From Macrostomum hystrix (lineage: Eukaryota; Platyhelminthes; Macrostomidae), in the NCBI GenBank assembly GCA_950097015.1, contig CATNEN010000025.1, positions 5,694,001-5,758,000 on the forward strand: a DNA stretch of 64,000 bases. The letters run 5' to 3'. A program made the position numbers and the translations under genes. Every line of letters begins with the position of its first letter. Position 1 is the first letter of the stretch. This document shows, one piece after another, positions 12,501 to 24,699 of this stretch. A model generated the notes under the pieces. That model saw only the letters and a program-made list of their open reading frames with translations. It made no database searches and had not been told where the DNA came from.

Positions 12501-15500
12501 AGCAAAAAGACAAAAAGAGATAAGACAGGGATGCGAAAAGACAAAAAAGAGATGAGACAGGGAAAAGACGGGGAAGAGATGAGACAGGGAAGAGATGAGA
12601 CACGGGAGAGATGAGACACGGGAGAGATGAGACATGGAAGAGATGAGACATGGAAGAGATGAGACACGGGAGAGATGAGACACGAGATAGATAAAACATG
12701 GAAGAGATGAGACATGGAAAAGATAAGACACGGGAGAGATGAGACATGGAAGAGATGAGACACGGGAGAGATAAGACATGGTAGAGATGAGACACGGGAA
12801 AGATGAGACATGGAAGAGATGAGACACGGGAGAGATGAGACATGGAATTGATGAGACACGGGAGAGATGAGACACGGGAGAGATGAGACAGGGGAGAGAT
12901 GAGACAGGGGAGAGATGAGACACGGAAGAGATGAGACACGGGAGAGATGAGACACGGGAGAGATAAGACATGGAAGAGATAAGACATGGAAGAGATGAGA
13001 CACGGGAGAAATGAGACAGGGATGCGACAAGACAAAAAAGAGATAAGACATGGAAGAGATGTGACTCGGGAGAGATATGACAGGGAAGAGATGAGACACG
13101 AGATAGATGGAACATGGAAGAGATGAGACATGGAAGAGATGAGACACGGGAGAGATGAGACACGGGAGAGATAAGACATGGAAGAGATGAGACACGGGAG
13201 AGACGGAACATGGAAGAGATGAGACGGGAGAGATGGAACATGGAAGAGATGAGACATGGAAGAGATGAGACACGGGAGAGATGAGACATGGAAGAGATGA
13301 GACGCGGGAAAGATGAGACAGGGGAGAGATGGAACATGGAAGAGATGAGACATGGAAGAGATGAGACGGGAGAGATGGAACATGGAAGAGATGAGACATG
13401 GAAGAGATGAGACACGGGAGAGATGAGACATGGAAGAGATGAGACGCGGAAAAGATGAGACATGGAAGAGATGTGACTCGGGAGAGATATGACAGGGAAG
13501 AGATGAGACACGAGATAGATGGAACATGGAAGATATGAGACATGGAAGAGATGAGACACGGGAGAGATGAGACACGGGAGAGATAAGACATGGAAGAGAT
13601 GAGACACGGGAGAGATGAGACACGGGAATTATCTCTTATTACAATTTTATGTCTTGTGCTTCGTGTCGGATTTGATTGAAAATCTTTTCCTGATTCTTAA
13701 GCTCTTCTTTAGCTTCGCCTCCGATGAGGTTTCAACCAAGATGAACTTTCGCCTGACCTGAACTTTCGCCTCCCAGGGATCTTCAACCACTTGTACCTCG
13801 GGGAGAGACAGGAGATAGATACGACTGGGAGAGCAGAGTGGTTACACTAAATAGACAGATATGACAGGGAAGCGATGAGACACGGGAGAGATAAGAAATG
13901 GGAGAGATGAGACACGGGAAAGATAAGATATGGGAGAGATGAGACACGGGAGAGATGAGACAGGGGAGAGATGAGACATGGAAGAGATAAGACACGAGAA
14001 AGATGAGACATGGAAGAGATGAGACACGGAAGAGATGAGACATGGAAGAGATGAGACACGGGAGAAATGAGACAGGGATGCGACAAGACAAAAAAGAGAT
14101 AAGACATGGAAGAGATGTGACACGGGAGAGATGGAACATGGAAGAGATGAGACATGGAAGAGATGAAACACGGGAGAGATAAGACATGGAAGAGATGAGA
14201 CGCGGGAAAGTCCATCTCTCATGGAAGAGATGAGACATGGAAAAGATAAGACACGGGAGAGATGAGACATGGAAGAGATAAGACACGGGAAAGATGAGAC
14301 ATGGAAGAGATGAAACACGGGAGAAATGAGACAGGGGAGAGATGAGACACGGGAGAGATGAGACATGGAAGTGATGAGACACGGGAGAGATGAGACAGGG
14401 GAGAGATGAGACAGGGTAGAGATGAGACACGGAAGAGATGAGACACGGGAGAGATAAGACATGGAAGAGATAAGACATGGAAGAGATGAGACACGGGAGA
14501 AATGAGACAGGGATGCGACAAGACAAAAAAGAGATAAGACATGGAAGAGATGTGACTCGGGAGAGATATGACAGGGAAGAGATGAGACACGAGATAGATG
14601 GAACATGGAAGAGATGAGACATGGAAGAGATGAGACACGGGAGAGATGAGACACGGGAGAGATAAGACATGGAAGAGATGAGACACGGGAGAGATGAGAC
14701 ACGGGAGAGACGGAACATGGAAAAGATGAGACATGGAAGAGATGAGACAGGGGAGAGATGGAACATGGAAGAGATGAGACATGGAAGAGATGAGACACGG
14801 GAGAGATGAGACATGGAAGAGATGAGACGCGGGAAAGATGAGACATGGAAGAGATGTGACACGGGAGAGATATGACAGGGAAGAGATGAGACACGAGATA
14901 GATGGAACATGGAAGAGATGAGACAGGGAAGAGATGAGACACGGGAGAGATGAGACATGGAAGAGATGAAACACGGGAGAGATAAGACATGGAAGAGATG
15001 AGACACGGGAAAGATAAGACACGGGAGAGATAAGACATAGAAGAGATGAGACATGGAAGAGATGAGACACGGGAAAGATGAGATACGGCAGAGATATGAC
15101 ATGGAAGAGATGAGACAGGGGAGAGATGAGACAGGAGAGAGATGAGACAGGGGAGAGATGAGACACGGGAGAGATGAGACAGGGAAGCAAAAAGACAAAA
15201 AGAGATAAGACAGGGATGCGAAAAGACAAAAAAGAGATGAGACAGGGAAAAGACGGGGAAGAGATGAGACAGGGAAGAGATGAGACACGGGAGAGATGAG
15301 ACACGGGAGAGATGAGACATGGAAGAGATGAGACATGGAAGAGATGAGACACGGGAGAGATGAGACACGAGATAGATAAAACATGGAAGAGATGAGACAT
15401 GGAAAAGATAAGACACGGGAGAGATGAGACATGGAAGAGATGAGACACGGGAGAGATAAGACATGGTAGAGATGAGACACGGGAAAGATGAGACATGGAA

Positions 15501-17085
15501 GAGATGAGACACGGGAGAGATGAGACATGGAATTGATGAGACACGGGAGAGATGAGACACGGGAGAGATGAGACAGGGGAGAGATGAGACAGGGGAGAGA
15601 TGAGACACGGAAGAGATGAGACACGGGAGAGATGAGACACGGGAGAGATAAGACATGGAAGAGATAAGACATGGAAGAGATGAGACACGGGAGAAATGAG
15701 ACAGGGATGCGACAAGACAAAAAAGAGATAAGACATGGAAGAGATGTGACTCGGGAGAGATATGACAGGGAAGAGATGAGACACGAGATAGATGGAACAT
15801 GGAAGAGATGAGACATGGAAGAGATGAGACACGGGAGAGATGAGACACGAGATAGATAAAACATGGAAGAGATGAGACATGGAAAAGATAAGACACGGGA
15901 GAGATGAGACATGGAAGAGATGAGACACGGGAGAGATAAGACATGGTAGAGATGAGACACGGGAAAGATGAGACATGGAAGAGATGAGACACGGGAGAGA
16001 TGAGACATGGAATTGATGAGACACGGGAGAGATGAGACACGGGAGAGATGAGACAGGGGAGAGATGAGACAGGGGAGAGATGAGACACGGAAGAGATGAG
16101 ACACGGGAGAGATGAGACACGGGAGAGATAAGACATGGAAGAGATAAGACATGGAAGAGATGAGACACGGGAGAAATGAGACAGGGATGCGACAAGACAA
16201 AAAAGAGATAAGACATGGAAGAGATGTGACTCGGGAGAGATATGACAGGGAAGAGATGAGACACGAGATAGATGGAACATGGAAGAGATGAGACATGGAA
16301 GAGATGAGACACGGGAGAGATGAGACACGGGAGAGATAAGACATGGAAGAGATGAGACACGGGAGAGACGGAACATGGAAGAGATGAGACGGGAGAGATG
16401 GAACATGGAAGAGATGAGACATGGAAGAGATGAGACACGGGAGAGATGAGACATGGAAGAGATGAGACGCGGGAAAGATGAGACAGGGGAGAGATGGAAC
16501 ATGGAAGAGATGAGACATGGAAGAGATGAGACGGGAGAGATGGAACATGGAAGAGATGAGACATGGAAGAGATGAGACACGGGAGAGATGAGACATGGAA
16601 GAGATGAGACGCGGGAAAGATGAGACATGGAAGAGATGAGACACGGGAGAGATGAGACATGGAAGAGATGAGACACGGGAGAGATGAGACATGGAAGTGA
16701 TGAGACACGGGAGAGATGAGACAGGGGAGAGATGAGACACGAGATAGATAAAACATGGAAGAGATGAGACATGGAAAAGATAAGACACGGGAGAGATGAG
16801 ACATGGAAGAGATGAGACACGGGAGAAATGAGACAGGGGAGAGATGAGACACGGGAGAGATGAGACATGGAAGTGATGAGACACGGGAGAGATGAGACAG
16901 GGGAGAGATGAGACACGGAATAGATGAGACACGGGAGAGATGAGACAGGGAAGAGAAAAGACAAAAAAGAGATCAGAAAGGGAAGAGATGAGACGGAAGA
17001 GAGATGAGACACGGGAGAGATGAGACAGGGAAAAGAGAATAGACAGGGAAGAGAAAACACATGGAAGAGATGAGACACTAATTTT
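9574..17085. repeat. Large 16-bp satellite with three copies of a unique spacer
   Basis: Hundreds of copies of GAGATGAGACACGGGA and variants (CATGGAAG, CAGGGGAG) in blocks at about 9812-11036, 11274-13625 and 13860-17078. Each block is preceded by a near-identical unique segment of about 240 bp (9574-9811, 11037-11273, 13626-13859) that starts AATTATCTCTTATTAC and ends near CTAAATAGACAGATATGACA. The copies are head to tail, a higher-order organisation. The reverse-strand frames of up to about 1,100 residues (SHLSRVSSLPCLISSM-type) exist only because the unit has no stop in any frame. Confidence 0.95.
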
Positions 17086-18018
17086 TTATGATAGATTAGA
17101 TGGGCGAATGATTCTGTAGTAGTTAGTACTTTAGTAGTTAGATTTTTCAACTTTAATTACTTTTGTAGCTGTCAGTTATTTTGTTCGAATTTTATTTTTA
17201 AACTTTTATACGTAGATGAGTAAATAATTTAAGAAATAATTTCCTAATCCAGTATTTCTGTATTTGTTTTCTAAGACACTAGGTTTAAGTGAAAAATCTG
17301 AAACAGAACTACTATTAGCATGACTAGCATGACTAGCATGACTTATTGGCTTAGCAAATTGTGCCTTTCGCTTGAATAATATGAGGTCCTTAGCTTGAGT
17401 ACGGTGTACATATATATTTGGTGTGGCAGTTATAAAAGTATAAATAGATTAACAAGAAATAATTGTTGTAGAAAAATGCTTACAAAGCAGCTATAAAAAA
17501 TACGTGAGCATTGTGCAAATTTACACTGTAAAGTCAATTGTACAAAAATAGAACGAAAAATTCAGAATAATAGAAAGTTACTAGGGCATGAGCTAGTTGA
17601 AAATTATTTAGTTCAATTTAATACAGGATTCATAATGTTAACTTTACAATTAATAGTTTTTGAAATGCAAAACACTGAATGCTGCTTTATATCATTTGTT
17701 CACACACTACTCACAACAGTAATGTGTATATGATTCGCGCCGATTAATTAGAGAATTAGAATGATTAAAAAATTACTTGATGTATAAATGAAACCAAGCT
17801 CGATGAAGTTTAACATCTTTAACATGTAGGAGACTTAGATTAAGCTTATTTAAATAATAAATTTCGAATTAGAATGAAGTGCAGAATTTAAAAAAACTGT
17901 TCAAGCAATTAATAATATGCATTTGTCAAGGCAGTATGGGTACTCAGGTGAACCTGTAAAACATGCACAGCAATTAAGTAGAGTCATGATTATTATATTG
18001 TTACAATAATATTTTCGC
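17086..18018. other. AT-rich stretch downstream of the ZFP36-like gene
   Basis: Probably includes the 3' UTR of the minus-strand ZFP36-like gene. No other feature is recognised. Confidence 0.4.
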
Positions 18019-20427
18019 TCAGCCGCTCATGCTGACGCTGTGAATGAAATGGCATCGGCTGCCGTAGGCGCAGAACCCAACAGAGTTGTACTGGATGCAT
18101 TTGATAGTCTTGTACTTGTTAGGCCGTTCCCGGCTGCGCAACTGATGGGACCCGTGTGCGAATGTGCAGCGATCGCCAAACGGACAGGTTGACAGGATCT
18201 GCAAACGGTTTGAAGATGAGGATCTAGCATGCTAAAAATCAAATCATTAAACCTGTTCCTATTTTAACCAGATGTGCACAGCCACAGCTATTGAAGGTTG
18301 TGTACGGCTGTTCAGTCCATGGACTGGGGAGACCCACAACCACCCTCAGTTACCTGCAGAGCTGATGCTACCTAGATAGGTGAACTGAAGGGGGTCGGTA
18401 GCAGAGCGGTTAACGCGTCTGCCTCTCGCACCACGGTTTCCGTGGCGAAGCCTAATTTATGTAGGTAGGGCTCAGCCGCGTAGAGAAGGCTTGGGGGCTT
18501 GTCGTGCAATTTACGCTCTTTAGGGACAACCTCCAAGGCACAGTGAGAGTGTAACTGCCTGACGATGAGAAAGTCAGGGCAGATGTACACACCTGTGTGA
18601 GCGTGTGCCTGCGTACGTGTGTGCTCTGTGTGTGTATCTGTGTGCGTGTGTGCTCAGGAGTCCGCGAAATGGGCAGAATTGCCTCCTCGCTGGCTGCGGA
18701 TCTATAGTGTCACCATATGATGTGCAATTGCCCGCAGATCTCGTGCAAATGTTTTATTATTATTATTGTTAGGTGCAATCTTGCGATAGGGGCCTCGCGG
18801 CCTATTCGCGGCGTCTCGCCCCCCCGCCAGTAGTTAGGTGCAATCGAGAGTTAATTATTTTGCTAAAGAACACACATATTCCCATTTTTTGTTTAAAAAC
18901 GCTAAAATATGATTAATAAATAAAATGCTGAAGTCGGAGCCTACCTCGAAGTGCCTGCAAAGCTCAGTCTTGTGCTTGCCCGGCTCCAGATTCGGAGAGA
19001 TGGCCACTCGACACTTCTGTCCCCCCATCGGCTGCTGGCACAGTGTCGGCGAGGGCAACAGCAGCAGCAGCGGCTGCGGCGACAGCGTCAGGGGCGGCGA
19101 TGATTGCGACTTTAAAGGCGAAAGCAAATTATTGACATGTAGCGTTGGAGTATGTAGAGTTCTCGCTGTTTGCTTTGTGTTAAAATGGCTAATGTCAACT
19201 ATGGCTAATTCCTGCCCGCAAACAAACCTCATCTGTCTCATCTCTCCCCTATCTCCTCTCTCCCCTGTCTCATTTCTCTCCTGTCTCATCTCTCCCCTGT
19301 CTCATTTCTCTCCTGTCTCATCTCTCCCCTGTCTCATCTCTCCCCTGTCTCATCTCTCCCGTGTCTCAACTCTCCCCTGTCTCATCTCTCCCGTGTCTCA
19401 TCTCTCCCCTGTCTCATCTCTCCCCTGTCTCATCTCTCCCTTGTCTCATCTCTCCCGTGTCTCATCTCTCCCCTGTCTCATCTCTCCCCTGTCTCATCTC
19501 TCCCTTGTCTCATCTCTCCCGTGTCTCATCTCTCCCCTGTCTCATCTCTCCCCTGTCTCATCTCTCCCGTGTCTCATCTCTCCCCTGTCTCATTTCTCCC
19601 GTGTCTCATCTCTCCCCTGTCTCACCTCTCCCTTGTCTCATCTCTCCCCTGTCTCATCTCTCCCGTGTCTCATCTCTCCCCTGTCTCATCTCTCCCCTGT
19701 CTCATCTCTCCCTTGTCTCATCTCTCCCTTGTCTCATCTCTCCCGTGTCTCATCTCTCCCCTGTCTCATCTCTCCCCTGTCTCATCTCTCCCGTGTCTCA
19801 TCTCTCCCCTGTCTCATCTCTCCCCTGTCTCATCTCTCCCTTGTCTCATCTCTCCCCTGTCTCATCTCTCCCGTGTCTCATCTCTCCCCTGTCTCATCTC
19901 TCCCCTGTCTCATCTCTCCCCTGTCTCATCTCTCCCTTGTCTCATCTCTCCCTTGTCTCATCTCTCCCGTGTCTCATCTCTCCCCTGTCTCATCTCTCCC
20001 CTGTCTCATCTCTCCCTTGTCTCATCTCTCCCCTGTCTCATCTCTCCCCTGTCTCATCTCTCCCTTGTCTCATCTCTCCCCTGTCTCATCTCTCCCGTGT
20101 CTCATCTCTCCCCTGTCTCATCTCTCCCTTGTCTCATCTCTCCCCTGTCTTATCTCTCCCCTGTCTCATCTCTCCCCTGTCTCATCTCTCCCGTCTCATC
20201 TCACTCCTGTCATCTCATCTCACTCCCCTGTCTCTCCCCCCTGTTTATCCTGCCCGCTCCCGTCTTTCCGATGTCATCCCTGGCTTGCAAGAAAAAATGT
20301 TCTGATCCAGCTGAGTAGAACAATATGAATAACAATAAGGTACGAGTAGTATGGCTCAATTGTCGCGTAATCTTACCTGTCCGTAAACGCTGGACACATC
20401 GGACATGATGGAACTTGCGCTGGACAT
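18019..20427 (-). CDS. ZFP36: ZFP36/TIS11-like tandem CCCH zinc-finger protein
   Basis: On the minus strand the predicted exons are 20427-20377 (starts MSSASSIMSDVSSVYG), 19211-18945 and 18198-18019, all phase 0, giving 165 residues. Two fingers are visible: KTELC-x8-C-x5-C-x3-H, split by the 18945/18198 intron, then KYKTIKC-x8-C-x5-C-x3-H. Both have the C-x8-C-x5-C-x3-H spacing, and the lead-in KHKTELCRHFE is typical of the family. Tristetraprolin-type proteins bind AU-rich 3' UTR elements through these fingers and recruit deadenylases. Here the protein ends six residues after the second finger, so the C-terminal CNOT1-binding tail of vertebrate members is absent. A proline/leucine-rich stretch precedes the fingers. 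Intron 1 holds a 1-kb satellite and intron 2 holds SINEs. The finger exons are very sure; the first exon is inferred from its ATG, donor and phase. Confidence 0.8.
18265..18389 (-). mobile_element. SINE family A fragment
   Basis: Shares GTACGGCTGTTCAGTCCATG with the copy at 5960-6280, but the tRNA-like head is missing. It is cut off where a family B SINE begins. It lies in intron 2 of the ZFP36-like gene. Confidence 0.6.
18390..18768 (+). mobile_element. tRNA-derived SINE, family B
   Basis: The head GGTAGCAGAGCGGTTAACGC resembles a tRNA A-box region. The body contains CTGACGATGAGAAAGTCAGG and a GT-rich stretch, and the tail is (TTA)n at 18754-18766. A second full-length copy lies in reverse at about 39917-40297 with the same order of blocks and a (TAA)n end. 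Confidence 0.7.
19228..20230. repeat. 16-bp satellite, inverted relative to the 9.8-17 kb array
   Basis: About 60 copies of TCTCCCCTGTCTCATC, the reverse complement of the GAGATGAGACAGGGGA variant of the main satellite. It fills intron 1 of the ZFP36-like gene. Open plus-strand frames here are repeat translations. Confidence 0.95.
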
Positions 20428-20920
20428 TGCGTGCTGGATTCGTTTCAGTTTCTTGAGATTAAAAAATCTAATCGCTATCGGTCGATTGAGTGCAAAGCAA
20501 TTTTGTGTAAATTGCCGGCCAAAAATCATTGTTGTATTTATATTGAAGTTGCTAGGGAATGTTGTGCGCGGAGGTGGGGTTGTTGTCGTTTTTGCGCAAT
20601 CGTATAAGCCAATAGGGAGCAGTTTGCAGTTGAATGGCCATAGAATTTGGTTGGCGGCCACTCTGAGGGGAGTTTTCCTCAGAAAATCATGGGATGAGAT
20701 GAATAGGAGTGAGTTACTCTAGTGGAATTGGAAAGGGATTTGAGGGGATTATAACGAAAAGGAATGGGATTTCTGCGTTGCTCGCAGATTCTACGGCATG
20801 TAAGATTGATATTTGCCTGTATGAAAAAGTTGGATTAGGATTTTATTTCACACAAGGCCAAATGCTTTATCATGGATGAAACTAATAAAATGGCTGTCCG
20901 AAAGATTTTGGGATTAACTG
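20428..20920. other. Likely promoter/5' region of the ZFP36-like gene
   Basis: Lies upstream of the predicted minus-strand start codon. No defined promoter element was recognised. Confidence 0.3.
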
Positions 20921-20924
20921 CCTG

Positions 20925-21690
20925 TTTAAAGGATCGTGGGATTAACAGGCTTATGAGATTGTGAGAGACAGTGGGATTAACAGGCTTATGAGATTATGAG
21001 AGACAGTGGGATTAACAGGCTTATGAGATTATGAGAGACAGTGGGATTAACAGGCTTATGAGATTATGAGAGACCATGAGATTAACAGGCTTATGAGATT
21101 ATGAGAGACAGTGGGATTAACAGGCTTATGAGATTATGAGAGACAGTGGGATTAACAGGCTTATGAGATTATGAGACAGTGGGATTAACAGGCTTATGAG
21201 ATTATGAGAGACAGTGAGATTAACAGGCTTATGAGATTATGAGAGACAGTGGGATTAACAGGCTTGTGAGATTATGAGAGACAGCGGGATTAACAGGCTT
21301 ATGAGATTATGAGACAGTGGGATTAACAGGCTTATGAGATTATGAGAGACAGTGAGATTAACAGGCTTATGAGATTATGAGAGACAGTGGGATTAACAGG
21401 CTTGTGAGATTATGAGAGACAGCGGGATTAACAGGCTTATGAGATTATGAGACAGTGGGATTAACAGGCTTGTGAGATTATGAGAGGCAGTGGGATTAAC
21501 CGGCCGGTCAATAGGCAGTGGGATTAAAGGCTTGTCAAGAGATGATGGGATTAACCGGCCGGTCAATAGGCAGTGGGATTAAAGGCTTGTCAAGAGATGA
21601 TGGGATTAACCGGCCGGTCAATAGGCAGTGGGATTAAAGGCTTGTCAAGAGATGATGGGATTAACAGGCTTACGAAGACACATTGAGATT
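20925..21690. repeat. 35-bp minisatellite
   Basis: Units contain GGGATTAACAGGCTTATGAG and ATTATGAGAGACAGT, about 17 copies. At the right end the array changes to a 55-bp unit containing TTAACCGGCCGGTCAATAGG, repeated three times (21495-21655). Confidence 0.9.
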
Positions 21691-22225
21691 ATAAGTATTA
21701 TATTATGGTTACGACAAAGACGGCAAGGTTTTAAGTGCTTTCCTTACGCGGTTTCCTTAAATTCCCTAATATGTCAAAGTTTTCTTCCATTAATACCTCT
21801 GGCATAGGCATTTGGGAAGAGATAGTGATTTGGCAACCATCCGAAACTCGACATTTATAACCCGACCTACTCAGTTTAAATTGACTTCTTATCAAAATTA
21901 TGACATGGACTTGACAAATATTGAAAATTTGCATCTACAGTCACAATATCAAAAGAGTGGCATGCTTGCAGAGGTCCTTCCTTGACTTCTTATCGCTTCA
22001 TAGCTATACAAAATAGTGTATTACATATATGCTACATTATATACACAATATGTATAGCACATTATGCACTCAATATATTATTAGCAATATTCGTTAAATT
22101 TCCTTAACTTCCTTAGCAGAATTTGTATAAATTTGCCAAAGGTGCCAGCTAATTTATCTTTTCACCACTCTATTCCCCCTCTTCTCTCCCTTGCCTGCCT
22201 ACCCCATCTCCGCTGCTCCCATCTC
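21690..22225. other. Unassigned AT-rich stretch
   Basis: No gene or repeat recognised between two minisatellites. Confidence 0.4.
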
Positions 22226-23100
22226 CCTTCTTCCGATTCCCCCTACTCCCCTCCCCTATTTTCCTATCTCCATTTCTAATCTCCTATTTTCTCATCTCCT
22301 TTTCTATCCTCTCCCCTTCTCCCATCTCCCCTCCCCTTCCCTTTCCTATCTCCCCTTCCCTTTTCCCATCTCCCCTTCCCTTTTCCCATCTCCCCTTCCC
22401 TTTCCCATCTCCCCTTCCCTTTTCCCATCTCCCCTTCCCTTTTCCCATCTCCCCTTCCCTTTCCCATCTCCCCTTCCCTTTTCCCATCTCCCCTTCCCTT
22501 TCCCATCTCCCCTTCCCTTTTCCCATCTCCTCTTCCCTTCTCCATCTCCCCTTCCCTTTTCCCATCTCCCCTTCCCTTTCCCATCTCCCCTTCCCTTTCC
22601 CATCTCTCCTTCCCTTTCCCATCTCCCCTTCCCTTTTCCCATCTCCCCTTCCCTTTCCCATCTCCCCTTCCCTTTCCCATCTCCCCTTCCCTTTCCCATC
22701 TCCCCTTCCCTTTCCCGTCTCCCCTTCCCTTTCCCATCTCCCCTTCCCTTTCCCATCTCCCCTTCCCTTTCCCGTCTCCCCTTCCCTTTCCCATCTCCCA
22801 TTCCCTTTTCCCATCTCCCATTCCCTTTTCCCATCTCCCATTCCCTTTTCCCATCTCCCCTTCCCTTTCCCATCTCCCCTTCCCTTTCCCATCTCCCCTT
22901 CCCTTTCCCATCTCCCCTTCCCTTTCCCGTCTCCCCTTCCCTTTCCCATCTCCCCTTCCCTTTTTCATCTCCCCTTCCCTTCTGCATCTCCCCTTCCCTT
23001 CCCCATCTCCCATTCCCTTCTCCATCTCTCATCTCTCCTTCTGTGCTCTTCTCTATTCCTATCTCCTCTTCTCCCATCTTCCATTATTTATTTTCCCCTT
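22226..23100. repeat. 19-20-bp polypyrimidine minisatellite
   Basis: About 40 copies of CTTCCCTTTCCCATCTCCC, with degenerate C/T-rich flanks out to about 22170 and 23190. The plus strand is almost pure pyrimidine for nearly 1 kb, so the DNA could adopt H-DNA/triplex structures. Confidence 0.9.
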
Positions 23101-23189
23101 CTCCTATCTCCAATAATATTTTTCCTATTTCCCTTTTCTTCCCCTCTATCAAATCTAAAGTCCTGCCCTTTTTCCTTATCTCTAGTTTT

Positions 23190-24690
23190 CCTTCCTAGTC
23201 TCTAGTTGGCAAATATTGAGAAGAGCTCATTTTCACAGCCAATTATTTTCAGATTTCCACCCTTTGCTTTTCATAGCTCTTTTTTTTCTATCAGTCAGTT
23301 TATTGTTGTCCAATTATTAACAAGTTATTCCTGCTGCGATTCGGTTTGACAACTCGATGCTTATCTGTCATAAGTAAAAGCACTTCAACTTGCCTGTACG
23401 ATCGTATTATGTGTAACAAATATTTTAGCATAAACTGTTTTATCTTACAATTTACAGTGAATACACCGAAATCATCTGTGTTCAAACACACGTTTATTAT
23501 ATACAAATCAAGTGTTGCAATGCGCTGAAAGACATTATCAGTCTTAGTATTATTCTTGTAATATAGAAAGTCGATACAAAAAACCGTTCGAGCGTAATTT
23601 AAGCTTTTATCAGTGAATTTGTTCAAGTCAAAACGCTAACGCCAACGACAAAGTGGTTATTCTCTGATTTTGGATATCAATTAACTGTATGCACTGACTT
23701 TGAATTAAATATAGGCCTTAATATTCCCACATTCTACCTGCCCTGTAGCAAACATATTATCGGAAATGAAAGAAGACAATAAAACAGGAAAGAACAGACT
23801 GCCTATGGTGATTAAGATCTGTGCCGCAATATTATCTAAGCATTGTGGCGCCCCACTCACATGTGAATGTAAAGTGAGGATATCATACATATTGTGGTAG
23901 GTAAATAGTTTTTTCCAAACTGTGATTTATTGTCGCTTGACGCAAGTCACCAGACTGTAACAAAGTCGGGAGGCTATGACTGTCACTAGCTTGTCCCCAT
24001 ACACTAGAGCCTCTTAAAAAAGTGGCTATGGAATTAATTTAGCATCGTGACTTTCTCAAACACGAGGCCCGCACAGCGATGGCCACGCCCCTACCCTGAG
24101 GGGTTGGTTTTTGCGGCTATAGATTTTTATAACATTTTTCTCCCAAAATCGAACACCGAAATTGAGAAACGTTGTAAATTTTCTTCAGAAAATAGCTTTG
24201 AAACAGTTGGGACGACAGACTGGGGGCGGTCAGACACAGCAGAGAATTCGCATAGTTACTAAACCAGCATTGTGATATACCCGAGCTCCATTGGTTGGCG
24301 GTGCATGGCGGACCGCGGTGGGTCTAGCTCCTGTTCTCCAGATCGCTAAACAATAGAGAAATAATTTAGATAAACGATAAACTACGAGTAATAAGTGAAG
24401 ACAGCAGCTAGACATGTGAGTATAAAACTTTGATCATGACTCCATGGCATGTGAATTTGAATGGAAACACTTAATTTGGCTTTCATGTAACATCCGTTCC
24501 TTAAATTGCAATAAAATGTTATTCTCAGCTTAAATTGCGCCAATAATTTCATCAGTTTTATTATGCCACTTCATCATAAAGTCACTGCGTGTATCATCAA
24601 TATAATGAACCGAATAATAATGAGCATAACAATGAAAAAAACTGAATGTTGTTATAGTGCTACTATCTAAAAATAGCTGATCCATTGACA
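23190..24690. other. Unassigned stretch
   Basis: AT-rich. No exon with convincing splice sites or known domain was seen. A GC-richer patch at 24040-24330 was compared by eye with snRNA consensus motifs without a match. Confidence 0.35.
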
Positions 24691-24699
24691 ATAATTCAG

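Noticed and set aside
9790-17150. Reverse-strand open frames of up to about 1,100 residues rich in Ser, Leu, Pro and Cys
   Set aside because: They arise in several frames at once because the 16-bp unit has no stop codon; no unique sequence or start context supports a gene.
22276-23198. Overlapping Gly/Lys/Glu- or Pro/Ser/Phe-rich proteins
   Set aside because: Polypyrimidine minisatellite, open in several frames on both strands.
24040-24330. Possible U1- or other snRNA gene in a GC-richer patch
   Set aside because: No match to remembered conserved snRNA motifs (5' splice-site-pairing end, Sm site) on either strand.
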